Below, piece by piece: positions 43,484 to 52,371 of a DNA stretch of 64,000 bases (position 1 is the first letter of the stretch; each line of letters begins with the position of its first letter). The stretch is from Endozoicomonas sp965199185. Its GTDB lineage: Bacteria > Pseudomonadota > Gammaproteobacteria > Pseudomonadales > Endozoicomonadaceae. The DNA lies in contig CBDAQW010000022.1 of NCBI GenBank assembly GCA_965199185.1, positions 105,624 through 169,623 of the forward strand. Direction: 5' to 3'. Position numbers and translations under genes: made by a program. The notes beneath the pieces are model-generated. The model was not told the origin of the DNA and did not search any database. It saw nothing but the letters and a program-made list of their open reading frames with translations.

Positions 43484-44278
43484 TTAAAAAGTTTCTTCCT
43501 TACGTTTGGTCAGAACCTCATAACCGTCGGCTGTGACCAGGATGGTGTGCTCATACTGGGCGGAAGGGCGGCGATCCCGGGTGACGGCGGTCCAGCCATC
43601 ACCGAGTAACTTGGTCCCTTTTTTACCCGCATTGATCATTGGTTCGATGGTAAATGTCATACCCTCTTGCAGCACGCAGTCGTTTTGGTCGTTGTAGCCC
43701 TCATAATGAAGAACTTGAGGATTTTCATGGAAAACGCGACCAATCCCGTGGCCACAGTATTCTTCAACCACTGAGAAATGATTGGCGTGTGCGTGTTTGG
43801 CAATAACACGACCAATGTCGCTCAGACGTTTGCCTGGTTTTACTTCCTCGATGCCTTTATACAGGCATTCCTGAGTTACTTTTACCAGGCGTTCGTTAAA
43901 AGGTTGTACCTTGCCGATCATGAACATTCTACTGGTGTCACCGTGAAAGCCATCCTTAATAACAGTGATGTCGATATTGACCACATCACCACTCTTGAGA
44001 ATTTTCTTATGGCTGGGGATTCCGTGGCAAACCACCTGGTTGATAGAAATGCAGGTAGCATTTGGGAATCCAGGACGACCGGGTGCTGCACCATAGTTCA
44101 GTGGTGCGGGAATGGCGTCCTGCTCATTAACGATGTACTCATGGCAGATTCGATCCAGTTCTCCGGTTGAGATGCCCGCCTTAACGTGGGGTTCTATCAT
44201 TTCGAGAACTTCAGCAGCCAGTCGACCGGCAACGCGCATTTTGGCAATTTCTTCAGAGGTTTTGATAGTTACATTCAT
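43484..44278 (-). CDS. map: Methionine aminopeptidase, type I
   Basis: Removes the N-terminal methionine from nascent proteins. All five metal ligands are visible: D103, D114, H177, E212 and E243, plus H85. 264 residues, no N-terminal extension. Divergent from rpsB with about 400 bases between. Confidence 0.97.
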   Translation of the reverse strand: MNVTIKTSEEIAKMRVAGRLAAEVLEMIEPHVKAGISTGELDRICHEYIVNEQDAIPAPLNYGAAPGRPGFPNATCISINQVVCHGIPSHKKILKSGDVVNIDITVIKDGFHGDTSRMFMIGKVQPFNERLVKVTQECLYKGIEEVKPGKRLSDIGRVIAKHAHANHFSVVEEYCGHGIGRVFHENPQVLHYEGYNDQNDCVLQEGMTFTIEPMINAGKKGTKLLGDGWTAVTRDRRPSAQYEHTILVTADGYEVLTKRKEETF

Positions 44279-44616
44279 TGTATAAAATTTGCTGTTTTGG
44301 GCTGTTCAGGTACTGGTAGTGTCGGGAGGACAGCTCCAGATTTCGGAAGAAGATCCTGAAACAATGAGTTAACAATAAGCCTAATGGTATCAGAATACCG
44401 CTGACAAGTAGCTTGCATTTGTAATTTGCGTTTTGGCTGGCTGTCGGTTTGATTATGGGTATCTGCAGGCTTTGATAATAATTGGTTTTATGATATAAAA
44501 CGCCGTCTTTGGATTTGGACTGTTCTGAATCCAAAGTTAATTTTGAAGTTTTACAGAACTCACATACACCGTCACATGACTCTGGGTGCCCAAAGGTCTG
44601 ATGTTAATCTATCGAA

Positions 44617-44668
44617 CCTGATACGGGTTGAGTTCATGGGGTGTGTGGAGGCATAACCCTGTATCAGG
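44617..44668 (+). promoter_or_regulatory. Candidate rpsB leader hairpin (S2 autoregulation)
   Basis: CCTGATACGGGTT at 44617-44629 pairs with AACCCTGTATCAGG at 44655-44668, with one bulged base. The second arm runs into the AGGAG ribosome site (44666-44670) of rpsB. Gammaproteobacterial rpsB leaders are known to mediate S2 feedback; assignment here rests on position and structure. The rest of 44279-44616 shows no gene and must hold divergent promoters for map and rpsB-tsf. Confidence 0.5.
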
Positions 44669-44676
44669 AGAAATAC

Positions 44677-45459
44677 ATGACTCAAGTCACTATGCGTGAC
44701 ATGCTGAAGGCCGGTGTGCACTTCGGCCACCAGACCCGTTACTGGAACCCAAAGATGAACAAGTTCATCTTCGGTGCTCGTAACAAGATTCATATCATCA
44801 ACCTTGAGCACACCCTGCCTGCATTCAATGATGCGCTGAACTTCATTGGCAAGCTGGCTGAAGGCAAGAACAAGGTTTTGTTCGTTGGTACCAAGCGTGC
44901 CGCTGGCAAGATCATCCGTGAAGAAGCTACCCGCGCTGGTATGCCTTACGTTGATCACCGCTGGTTGGGTGGTATGCTGACCAATTATAAAACTATCCGT
45001 CAGTCCATCAAGCGTCTGCGTGACCTGGAAGCTCAGGCTGAAGACGGTACTTTCGATAAGCTGACCAAGAAAGAAGCGCTGATGCGTCGCCGCGATCTGG
45101 AAAAGCTGGATCGTTCATTGGGCGGTATCAAGGATATGGGCGGTCTGCCTGATGCTCTGTTCGTTATTGATGTTGAGCACGAGCGCATTGCTATTCAGGA
45201 AGCTAACAAATTGGGTATTCCTGTTATTGGTATCGTCGATACCAACTCCAGCCCGGAAGGTATTGACTACATCATCCCGGGTAATGACGATGCTATCCGT
45301 GCTATTCAGTTGTACCTGAGCGCTTCTGCTGACGTTATTCTGGAAGGTCGTGCTCGCGCTAACACTGGTGCTGAGAGCGAGTTTGTAGAGGTTGAAGAAG
45401 AAGCTAAGGCTGAAGAAGCAGTAGCTGAAAAAGCTGAAGAAGGTTCTGAAGAAGCGTAA
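44677..45459 (+). CDS. rpsB: 30S ribosomal protein S2
   Basis: 260 residues, with the signatures MRDMLKAGVHFGHQTRYWNP, FVGTKRAAG and PVIGIVDTNSSPEGIDYIIPGNDDA (cited in part), and a Glu/Ala-rich C-terminal tail. I chose ATG 44677 with AGGAG upstream; an in-frame TTG-like extension to 44641 lies inside the leader hairpin. Followed by a terminator/attenuator and tsf. Confidence 0.98.
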   Translation: MTQVTMRDMLKAGVHFGHQTRYWNPKMNKFIFGARNKIHIINLEHTLPAFNDALNFIGKLAEGKNKVLFVGTKRAAGKIIREEATRAGMPYVDHRWLGGMLTNYKTIRQSIKRLRDLEAQAEDGTFDKLTKKEALMRRRDLEKLDRSLGGIKDMGGLPDALFVIDVEHERIAIQEANKLGIPVIGIVDTNSSPEGIDYIIPGNDDAIRAIQLYLSASADVILEGRARANTGAESEFVEVEEEAKAEEAVAEKAEEGSEEA

Positions 45460-45557
45460 TCCGCTTCTGCAGGGCTGGCTTGCTGCAGAGAATAGGTCGG
45501 ATGGCGTGTCGCTGCTTACGACTGGGTTTAAGAACGTAACACTTTGTAGTGAGTAAG

Positions 45558-45580
45558 AAGGGGGCATTGCCCCCTTTTTT
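45558..45580 (+). terminator. Terminator/attenuator between rpsB and tsf
   Basis: GGGGGC, loop ATT, GCCCCC, then TTTTTT. This position is the known site of partial termination between rpsB and tsf in gammaproteobacteria, setting the ratio of S2 to EF-Ts. Confidence 0.9.
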
Positions 45581-45649
45581 CCGATATACAGATAACCATT
45601 CTGTTCCGGATTTTCGGAACAAGACTGTCAATTGCAAGAGGAATCAACC

Positions 45650-46510
45650 ATGGCAGCTATTACTGCAGCACTGGTTAAGGAACTGCGTGAGCGCACTGGC
45701 CTGGGCATGATGGAATGCAAAAAAGCGCTGGTGGCCGCTGAAGGTGATATCGAAAAAGCCATCGAAGAGATGCGTAAGTCTGGTCAGGCTAAAGCCGCTA
45801 AAAAGGCTGGTCGTACCGCTGCTGAAGGTGTTGTCGCTGTTAAAGTGGCTGATGATGCCAGCTTCGGTGTTCTGGTTGAAGTAAACAGTGAAACTGATTT
45901 CGCGGCTCGTGACGAAAACCTGGGCATCTTCGTTGAGAAAGTCGTTGCAGCTGCTTTCGATCGTAAAGAAACCAGTGTTGAAGCACTGATGGCTGGTGAG
46001 TTGGAAGAAGCCCGTAACGGTCTGGTTCAGAAGATCGGAGAAAACGTTTCTGTTCGTCGTATCGAACTGGTAGAAGGCGGTGTTGTTGGTTCTTACGTTC
46101 ATGGTAACAAGAAGATTGCTGTTCTGGTTAAGCTGGAAGGCGGTCAGGTGGACGTTGCCCGTGATATCGCTATGCACGTTGCTGCTGTTAACCCAACGGT
46201 TGTTAACAAAGACGATATGCCGGCTGAACTGGTTGAGAAAGAGAAAGAGATCATTAAGGCTCAGCCAGATATGGCTGGTAAGCCAGAAAACATTGTTGAG
46301 AAAATGATGGGTGGTCGTATCAACAAGTTCCTGGCTGAAAACTCTCTGGTTGAACAGCCTTTCGTTAAGAATCCTGAAATAAAAGTAGGCGCTTTTGCCA
46401 AGCAGGCTGACGCGACTGTTTCCGGCTTCGTTCGTTTTGAAGTGGGTGAAGGTATCGAAGTTGAAGAGGTGGATTTCGCTGCTGAGGTTCGTGCGCAGGC
46501 TGGCCTGTAA
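45650..46510 (+). CDS. tsf: Elongation factor Ts
   Basis: Nucleotide exchange factor of EF-Tu. The N-terminal UBA-like domain has ERTGLGMMECKKALVAAEGD; the core has NSETDFAARDENL and AMHVAAVNP. 286 residues from ATG 45650, preceded by AGAGGAATCAACC. Confidence 0.97.
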   Translation: MAAITAALVKELRERTGLGMMECKKALVAAEGDIEKAIEEMRKSGQAKAAKKAGRTAAEGVVAVKVADDASFGVLVEVNSETDFAARDENLGIFVEKVVAAAFDRKETSVEALMAGELEEARNGLVQKIGENVSVRRIELVEGGVVGSYVHGNKKIAVLVKLEGGQVDVARDIAMHVAAVNPTVVNKDDMPAELVEKEKEIIKAQPDMAGKPENIVEKMMGGRINKFLAENSLVEQPFVKNPEIKVGAFAKQADATVSGFVRFEVGEGIEVEEVDFAAEVRAQAGL

Positions 46511-46594
46511 TCGTTCAGAGTGAAACACGCTCTTTATTACTGAAAGGTTGATTTCTGCCGCCAGTTGTTGGAAGGTGGTGTCAGTTTTTCAGTC

Positions 46595-46630
46595 CGCAAT
46601 CAGCCCGGTCATCTGACCGGGCTGATTGCG
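46595..46630 (+). terminator. Strong hairpin between tsf and pyrH
   Basis: Perfect 16-bp inverted repeat (46595-46610 and 46615-46630) around the loop ATCT. No U tract follows, so it may stabilise the rpsB-tsf message or act as a Rho-assisted stop rather than a classic terminator. Confidence 0.6.
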
Positions 46631-46659
46631 AATCGACCAACCAGATTCGGAAGCTGAAC

Positions 46660-47403
46660 ATGCCGGCAAGTGATCGTCAACCGAAGTACAAGCGTATCCT
46701 CCTCAAACTCAGTGGTGAAGCCCTTCAGGGGGATGGTGAGTTTGGCATTGACCCCAAAGTTCTTGATCGTATGGCGCTGGAAATCGGCCAGCTAGTCGGG
46801 ATTGGTGTTCAGGTAGGTATTGTCATTGGTGGTGGTAATCTCTTTCGTGGCGCTGAACTGAGTGCTGCAGGTCTGGATCGGGTGACTGGCGACCACATGG
46901 GTATGCTGGCCACCGTTATGAATGCTCTGGCGATGCGGGATGCTCTGGAGCGTTCTAATATCAATACTCGGGTGATGTCTGCTATTCCTATGAGTGGGGT
47001 GGTTGAACATTACGACCGTCGTCGTGCACTGCGTTACCTGAGTACGGGTGATGTGGTTATCTTTTCTGCCGGTACCGGCAATCCTTTCTTTACCACCGAT
47101 TCTGCTGCCTGCCTTCGTGGTATTGAGGTGGAAGTGGACGCTGTACTCAAAGCGACAAAAGTTGATGGTGTCTACGACAAGGATCCTGTGAAGCATTCTG
47201 ATGCGGTCAAATTTGACCATCTGACCTATGATGAGGTTCTGGATCGCAAGCTGGGCGTAATGGATCTGACCGCTATCTGCCTGGTGCGTGACCATGATAT
47301 GCCATTGCGGGTATTTAATATGAATAACCCCGGTGATCTGCTCACTCAGGTGGTTGGCGGAAGCAGTGATGTAGGAACACTAGTAAGTGGGGGTGAACAA
47401 TGA
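46660..47403 (+). CDS. pyrH: UMP kinase
   Basis: Phosphorylates UMP to UDP, allosterically controlled by GTP and UTP. Amino-acid-kinase fold with KRILLKLSGEALQG, VIGGGNLFRGAEL, FSAGTGNPFFTTDSAACLR and the ending NMNNPGDLLTQVV. 247 residues; overlaps frr by 4 bases (ATGA). Confidence 0.97.
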   Translation: MPASDRQPKYKRILLKLSGEALQGDGEFGIDPKVLDRMALEIGQLVGIGVQVGIVIGGGNLFRGAELSAAGLDRVTGDHMGMLATVMNALAMRDALERSNINTRVMSAIPMSGVVEHYDRRRALRYLSTGDVVIFSAGTGNPFFTTDSAACLRGIEVEVDAVLKATKVDGVYDKDPVKHSDAVKFDHLTYDEVLDRKLGVMDLTAICLVRDHDMPLRVFNMNNPGDLLTQVVGGSSDVGTLVSGGEQ

Positions 47404-47957
47404 TTAATGAAATTAAAGAAGACGCTAAGGAGCGCATGGGTAAATCCATTGCGTCGCTCACTGTTGCGTTCAATAAAATTCGTACAGGCCGGGCTCATCC
47501 CAGTCTTCTGGATGGCATTAAAGTGTCTTACTACGGCTCTGAAACACCGTTGAGTCAAATGGCGAATATTACCACTGAAGATTCGCGCACCCTGGCCGTT
47601 CGTGTTTGGGAAAAGTCAGTAGTACCTGATATCGAAAAAGCGATCATGAAGTCAGATCTGGGTCTGAACCCCTCTACTGCGGGCGAAGTTATCCGTATTC
47701 CGCTGCCACCGCTGACCGAAGAAACCCGTAAAGGTTATATTCGTCAGGCACGTCAAGAGGCTGAAAATGCCCGTATCGCGATTCGTAACATCCGTCGTGA
47801 TGCGATTTCTGACTTTAAAGAGCTGGAAAAAGAAAAAGAGATCAGTGAAGACGACGAGCGTCGTGCTGGCGATGATGTTCAGAAACTGACCGACCAGTTT
47901 GTGGCTGAAGTAGAGAAAGCTCTAACTGCAAAAGAAAGTGATTTGATGGAAATCTGA
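47400..47957 (+). CDS. frr: Ribosome recycling factor
   Basis: With EF-G splits the post-termination ribosome. 185 residues with the family motifs KIRTGRAHPSLLDGI, NPSTAGEVIRIPLPPLTEE and AENARIAIRNIRRDAI. Translationally coupled to pyrH. Confidence 0.98.
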   Translation: MINEIKEDAKERMGKSIASLTVAFNKIRTGRAHPSLLDGIKVSYYGSETPLSQMANITTEDSRTLAVRVWEKSVVPDIEKAIMKSDLGLNPSTAGEVIRIPLPPLTEETRKGYIRQARQEAENARIAIRNIRRDAISDFKELEKEKEISEDDERRAGDDVQKLTDQFVAEVEKALTAKESDLMEI

Positions 47958-48083
47958 TCATGGTTTTATGATAGGCTCATGATTGCGGTTCTGTAGCAGG
48001 AGCTTGCATTTTTATGCTAGCTCCTGCACTGTTTTCATATCATGGCAAATTTTTGCTCCTCGTCAATTAGATCATCTTTATTC

Positions 48084-48863
48084 ATGGCTAAAACATCTAT
48101 CAGGGAAAATGCCGGCTTACAGGGAGTACTGCCAGACCGCCTGCCACGGCATGTGGCTATTATTCTCGACGGCAATAATCGCTGGGCCAAACTCAGACAT
48201 CTGCCAGGATTAGCCGGGCATCGTGCCGGGGTAGAACGAGTCCGGGAGATTGTAGAAGCCTGTGGTGAATTTGGTGTTGAAGTGCTGACTCTGTTTGCGT
48301 TCAGTAGCGAGAACTGGAATCGCCCGGTAAAAGAAGTGAATGGTCTGATGGGGCTGTTCCTGCGCGCTCTGCGAAGAGAGACTAAAAAATTGCAGCGCAA
48401 CCGGATACGCCTGAAAATCATTGGCGATGTTTCCCGTTTTAGTCCGGTTATCCAGAAGCATATTCAGGAAGCCGAAGATCTGACGGCACATGATGCCAAA
48501 GTTACTCTGGTTATCGCAGCCAATTATGGCGGTAAATGGGACATTGCTCAGGCAACGCAAAAAGTCGCCGAAAAAGTTGCTGCAGGAGAAATCAGTCCGG
48601 AAGAGGTCAATGATGAGCTTATAACACAGCATCTCACAACAACCGGACTTCCTGATCCTGATTTAATGATTCGCACCAGTGGTGAACAGCGAATCAGTAA
48701 TTTCCTCCTCTGGCAATGTGCCTACAGCGAATATTATTTTACCAACACCTTGTGGCCAGACTTTGGTCGTGAGGCATTCCAGCGTGCTTTGCAGAGTTAT
48801 GCCAATCGTCAGAGACGATTTGGGCGAACCAGTGAACAGGTTGAGGCAGAAGTAACGTGCTAA
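48084..48863 (+). CDS. uppS: UppS, undecaprenyl diphosphate synthase
   Basis: Makes the C55 lipid carrier for peptidoglycan and LPS from farnesyl diphosphate. The catalytic Asp is in VAIILDGNNRWA (D29 from ATG 48084), with LTLFAFSSENWNRP and DLMIRTSGEQRISNFLLWQ. I chose ATG 48084 (259 residues) as closest to family length; ATG 48042 would add 14 residues, and neither has a strong ribosome site. It overlaps cdsA by 7 bases. Confidence 0.95.
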   Translation: MAKTSIRENAGLQGVLPDRLPRHVAIILDGNNRWAKLRHLPGLAGHRAGVERVREIVEACGEFGVEVLTLFAFSSENWNRPVKEVNGLMGLFLRALRRETKKLQRNRIRLKIIGDVSRFSPVIQKHIQEAEDLTAHDAKVTLVIAANYGGKWDIAQATQKVAEKVAAGEISPEEVNDELITQHLTTTGLPDPDLMIRTSGEQRISNFLLWQCAYSEYYFTNTLWPDFGREAFQRALQSYANRQRRFGRTSEQVEAEVTC

Positions 48864-49669
48864 AACAAAGGATTTTAACTGCGCTGGTATTAGCGCCGCT
48901 GGCACTGGCTGGTGTGTTTTTATTACCGCCAGCGGGGTTTGCAGTATTTATTGGTTTGATCATTGTATTAGGGGGCTGGGAATGGGCTAATCTTGCCGGT
49001 TTTGAACAGCCCCTGGTAAGAGTTTTCTACGGATTCTTGATGGGAGGAATCTGTTGGCTGATTAGTGGGCTGCCAGCGGACATGGTGCTTGGTGCGTCGG
49101 CTGTGTGGTGGTTGGTGGCTCTTTGGCTGGTCAAGGGATACCCCGATACTGCTCGTTTTTGTCAGCATCCGATTGTGCGCCTGATATTCGGTGCCCTTAC
49201 TCTGGTGCCAGCCTGGTTTGCTCTGATTCAATTGAAGAGCATGGAATACGGCGGTCTGTTTATTTTTATGGTGTTACTGATGGTCTGGGCAGCTGACTGT
49301 GGTGCCTATTTTGCCGGTCGTATTTTTGGTAAAACCAGCCTGGCAAAATACGTCAGTCCCAAGAAAACCCTTGAGGGTGGCGTCGGAGGGATCTTACTGG
49401 CAGTACTCATTGCTGCCGGATTTGCACTTTGGAAAGACTTCAGCTTTGCCCGGGGAATGGGATTGCTGTTTTTGACCGTTACCACAGTGCTGGTCTCTAT
49501 CCTTGGCGATCTTTGGGAAAGTATGCTGAAACGTGAGCGTGGTATAAAAGACAGTAGTCATTTACTGCCCGGGCACGGTGGTATCCTGGATCGTATCGAT
49601 AGTTTAACGGCAGCCATTCCGGTATTTACCTTGCTTCTAATGATTGGTCTGGCAGTAGGGGGAGGCTGA
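48857..49669 (+). CDS. cdsA: Phosphatidate cytidylyltransferase
   Basis: Makes CDP-diacylglycerol for phospholipids. A 270-residue polytopic membrane protein with the CDP-alcohol signature KRERGIKDSSHLLPGHGGIL followed by DRIDSL. Starts at GTG inside uppS. Confidence 0.95.
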   Translation: MLKQRILTALVLAPLALAGVFLLPPAGFAVFIGLIIVLGGWEWANLAGFEQPLVRVFYGFLMGGICWLISGLPADMVLGASAVWWLVALWLVKGYPDTARFCQHPIVRLIFGALTLVPAWFALIQLKSMEYGGLFIFMVLLMVWAADCGAYFAGRIFGKTSLAKYVSPKKTLEGGVGGILLAVLIAAGFALWKDFSFARGMGLLFLTVTTVLVSILGDLWESMLKRERGIKDSSHLLPGHGGILDRIDSLTAAIPVFTLLLMIGLAVGGG

Positions 49670-49673
49670 TAAT

Positions 49674-50870
49674 ATGACAGTACTTCAGAAAGTCTGTGTG
49701 CTTGGCTCTACCGGCTCTATTGGTGCCAGTACGCTGGATGTGATTGCTCGAAACCCTGATCGTTACCACGTCCACTCTCTGGTAGCAGGCCGCAATACTG
49801 AAAAGATGCTTCAGCAGGTTCATGCTTTTCAACCGGAGCTGGTGGTCATGGCTGACCATAAGGCGGCAAAAAAACTCAGGGCTGTATTAAAATCAGAAAA
49901 CATCAAAATCACTGTAGAGTCAGGTGAGCTGGCTGTAGCTCAGGCGGCCGCTGATGCTCAGGTAGATGTGGTTATGGCGGCGATTGTTGGGGCAGCCGGT
50001 TTGCTGCCAACACTGGCCGCGATCAAACAAGGTAAAAAAGTCCTGCTTGCCAACAAGGAAGCACTGGTCATGACGGGTGCCTTGTTTATGGATTCGGTTA
50101 AAGAATCCGGTGCTCAACTGTTGCCCATCGATAGTGAGCATAATGCCATCTTCCAGTGCATGCCAGTCCGTTATCAGGATGGGCTCGAAAAAGTCGGCGT
50201 CCGTCGTATTCTTCTGACGGCATCCGGTGGGCCTTTCCGCTCGACACCGGTCGATACTTTCAGCTCCATCACTCCGGAGCAAGCCTGTGCGCACCCTAAC
50301 TGGAGTATGGGGCGCAAGATTTCTGTTGACTCTGCCACGATGATGAACAAAGGGCTGGAGTTTATCGAAGCCTGCTGGTTGTTCGATGCGCGTCCCGATC
50401 AGGTTGAAGTGGTGATTCATCCTCAGAGTATCATTCACTCTCTGGTGGACTATGATGATGGTTCTGTATTGGCACAGATGGGTAACCCAGACATGCGTAC
50501 TCCTATTGCACATGCTTTGGCCTGGCCTGAGCGAATCAAGTCAGGTGTTGAACCACTGTCTTTGATTGACGTGGCCCGGCTTGATTTTCAGGCTCCGGAT
50601 ATGCATCGTTATCGTTGCCTTCAGCTGGCTCAGGAGGCGGCGTCATCCGGTGGCACTGCGGCCGCTATGTTGAATGCGGCTAACGAAGTGGCTGTCGATG
50701 CCTTTCTTGGGTGTCGGCTGCGCTTCGATCATATTCCTAATGTGATTGATGCTACTTTGCAGGCATTGCCAATTAACAATGCGGGCTCTATTGAGCAAGT
50801 GCTAGACGCTGATCGTCAGGCACGACAACATGCGCAGATACAAATAAAACAGAATCAGGGCGCTGCATGA
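49674..50870 (+). CDS. dxr: Dxr (IspC), 1-deoxy-D-xylulose 5-phosphate reductoisomerase
   Basis: The committed MEP pathway step; NADPH motif GSTGSIGASTLDVIARNP, LLANKEALVMTG, metal/substrate motif PIDSEHNAIFQC and SVDSATMMNKGLE. 398 residues. Together with ispD and ispF 40 kb away it supports an MEP route feeding UppS next door. Overlaps rseP by 4 bases. Confidence 0.97.
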   Translation: MTVLQKVCVLGSTGSIGASTLDVIARNPDRYHVHSLVAGRNTEKMLQQVHAFQPELVVMADHKAAKKLRAVLKSENIKITVESGELAVAQAAADAQVDVVMAAIVGAAGLLPTLAAIKQGKKVLLANKEALVMTGALFMDSVKESGAQLLPIDSEHNAIFQCMPVRYQDGLEKVGVRRILLTASGGPFRSTPVDTFSSITPEQACAHPNWSMGRKISVDSATMMNKGLEFIEACWLFDARPDQVEVVIHPQSIIHSLVDYDDGSVLAQMGNPDMRTPIAHALAWPERIKSGVEPLSLIDVARLDFQAPDMHRYRCLQLAQEAASSGGTAAAMLNAANEVAVDAFLGCRLRFDHIPNVIDATLQALPINNAGSIEQVLDADRQARQHAQIQIKQNQGAA

Positions 50871-52246
50871 TATTTGACACCTTACAAACGGTACTGGCTT
50901 TTGTCGTCACTCTTGGCATTCTCGTCAGTATCCACGAATTCGGTCATTACTGGGTAGCACGACGTTGCGGAATAAAAGTACTGCGGTTCTCCGTAGGTTT
51001 TGGCAAGTCGCTATGGTCGAGAACCGATAAGCATGGCACCGAGTTTTCTGTAGCCGCTATCCCCCTTGGCGGTTATGTCAAGATGCTGGATGAGCGGGAA
51101 GGCCCGGTCGCCGACAATGAAAAACATTTGTCGTTTAATGCGCAATCGGTGCTTGCCCGGATTGCTGTAGTGGCTGCAGGACCAGCGGCTAATTTTCTGC
51201 TGGCAATCGCAGCTTTGTGTCTAATGTATCTGTTAGGTGTGAGGACGGTAGTTCCTCAAATTGGCAGTGTTCAGCCTGAGTCTGCGGCTTGGGAAGCGGG
51301 TTTGAAGTCGGGTGATGAAATCGTCGCTGTTGATGGTACAGAAACATCCGGCTGGCAGGCCATTAACATGGAACTACTGTCTTCTATTGGTGACTCTCGT
51401 TCAATTGTTTTTTCTGTCCGCTCTGGTGAACCTGGCAGCCTGCCTGAAGGTGGTGTTCGCGATGTTTCTGTGAGTGTCAGCAACTGGCTGGTTGGTGAAG
51501 AACAGCCAAGTCCGATAAGAGATCTTGGTATTATTCCGTATTCTCCTGAAATTCCTGCTATTATCGGACAGCTGGTCGATGACGGAGCGGCAAAGCTGGC
51601 AGGTGTTAAAACCGGCGATAAAATTCTTGCTGCGGATGAAATACCCGTAAAAGACTGGATGGACTGGGTTAAAACAGTTAGAGCGCGACCTGATCAAACC
51701 ATCAATATTCGGATAGACCGCGGTGGCCAGGAATTGACACTGGAGCTGACGCCTGCCTCTAAAACAGAGAATGATCTGACGTTTGGTTATATTGGTGCAG
51801 GTGTTCAATCCGTGTCCTGGCCAGACGCCCTGATCCGGGATATTCGTTTAGGCCCGTTTGATGCGGTGGTTGAAGGTGCGAAAGCGACCTGGAATCTAAC
51901 CAGTATGACACTTGAGTCCCTCTGGAAGATGGTGGTTGGACTGGTTTCAGTGAAAAACTTGAGCGGGCCGATAACCATTGCTAAAGTGGCTGGCGCGTCT
52001 CTGGAATCTGGTCTGGAAAATTTCCTGTACTTTCTGGCTATGTTGAGTGTCAGTCTGGGAGTTTTGAACCTGCTTCCTATTCCTGTGCTGGATGGTGGAC
52101 ACCTGTTGTTTTATATGGTGGAACTTGTGAGAGGCAAACCACTGTCTGAAAAGATTCAGATGCTGGGTGTAAAAATTGGGGTAACTCTGGTTCTCGGGGT
52201 TATGATGCTGGCAATGTATAATGATCTGAGCCGGTTGTTTCAATAA
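50867..52246 (+). CDS. rseP: RseP, site-2 intramembrane zinc metalloprotease
   Basis: Cleaves the anti-sigma factor RseA in the envelope-stress (sigma E) response. Active-site HEFGH at residues 23-27 in the first transmembrane segment and the third ligand in NLLPIPVLDGGHLLF (D about 409). Two periplasmic PDZ domains lie between. 459 residues. Confidence 0.96.
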   Translation: MIFDTLQTVLAFVVTLGILVSIHEFGHYWVARRCGIKVLRFSVGFGKSLWSRTDKHGTEFSVAAIPLGGYVKMLDEREGPVADNEKHLSFNAQSVLARIAVVAAGPAANFLLAIAALCLMYLLGVRTVVPQIGSVQPESAAWEAGLKSGDEIVAVDGTETSGWQAINMELLSSIGDSRSIVFSVRSGEPGSLPEGGVRDVSVSVSNWLVGEEQPSPIRDLGIIPYSPEIPAIIGQLVDDGAAKLAGVKTGDKILAADEIPVKDWMDWVKTVRARPDQTINIRIDRGGQELTLELTPASKTENDLTFGYIGAGVQSVSWPDALIRDIRLGPFDAVVEGAKATWNLTSMTLESLWKMVVGLVSVKNLSGPITIAKVAGASLESGLENFLYFLAMLSVSLGVLNLLPIPVLDGGHLLFYMVELVRGKPLSEKIQMLGVKIGVTLVLGVMMLAMYNDLSRLFQ

Positions 52247-52281
52247 CACCGCCAGAGTAGGCACTCATTCTTTAGGTTGAT

Positions 52282-52315
52282 CATTTAAGGCAGTCGTCTC
52301 AGACGACGCTAAATG
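52282..52315. other. Hairpin in the rseP-bamA intergenic region
   Basis: CATTTA ... GTCGTC TCA GACGAC ... TAAATG, nested inverted repeats upstream of bamA with no U tract. It could be a processing or regulatory structure. Confidence 0.4.
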
Positions 52316-52371
52316 CTCTTGTTTCCGGGGAATGCAATGCTTTAAGACAAACACGGATAAGAACGGATTCC

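Noticed and set aside
45644..46528. 294-codon minus-strand open frame across tsf
   Set aside because: A shadow of the tsf gene caused by codon bias; Phe/Asn-rich composition with no family resemblance.
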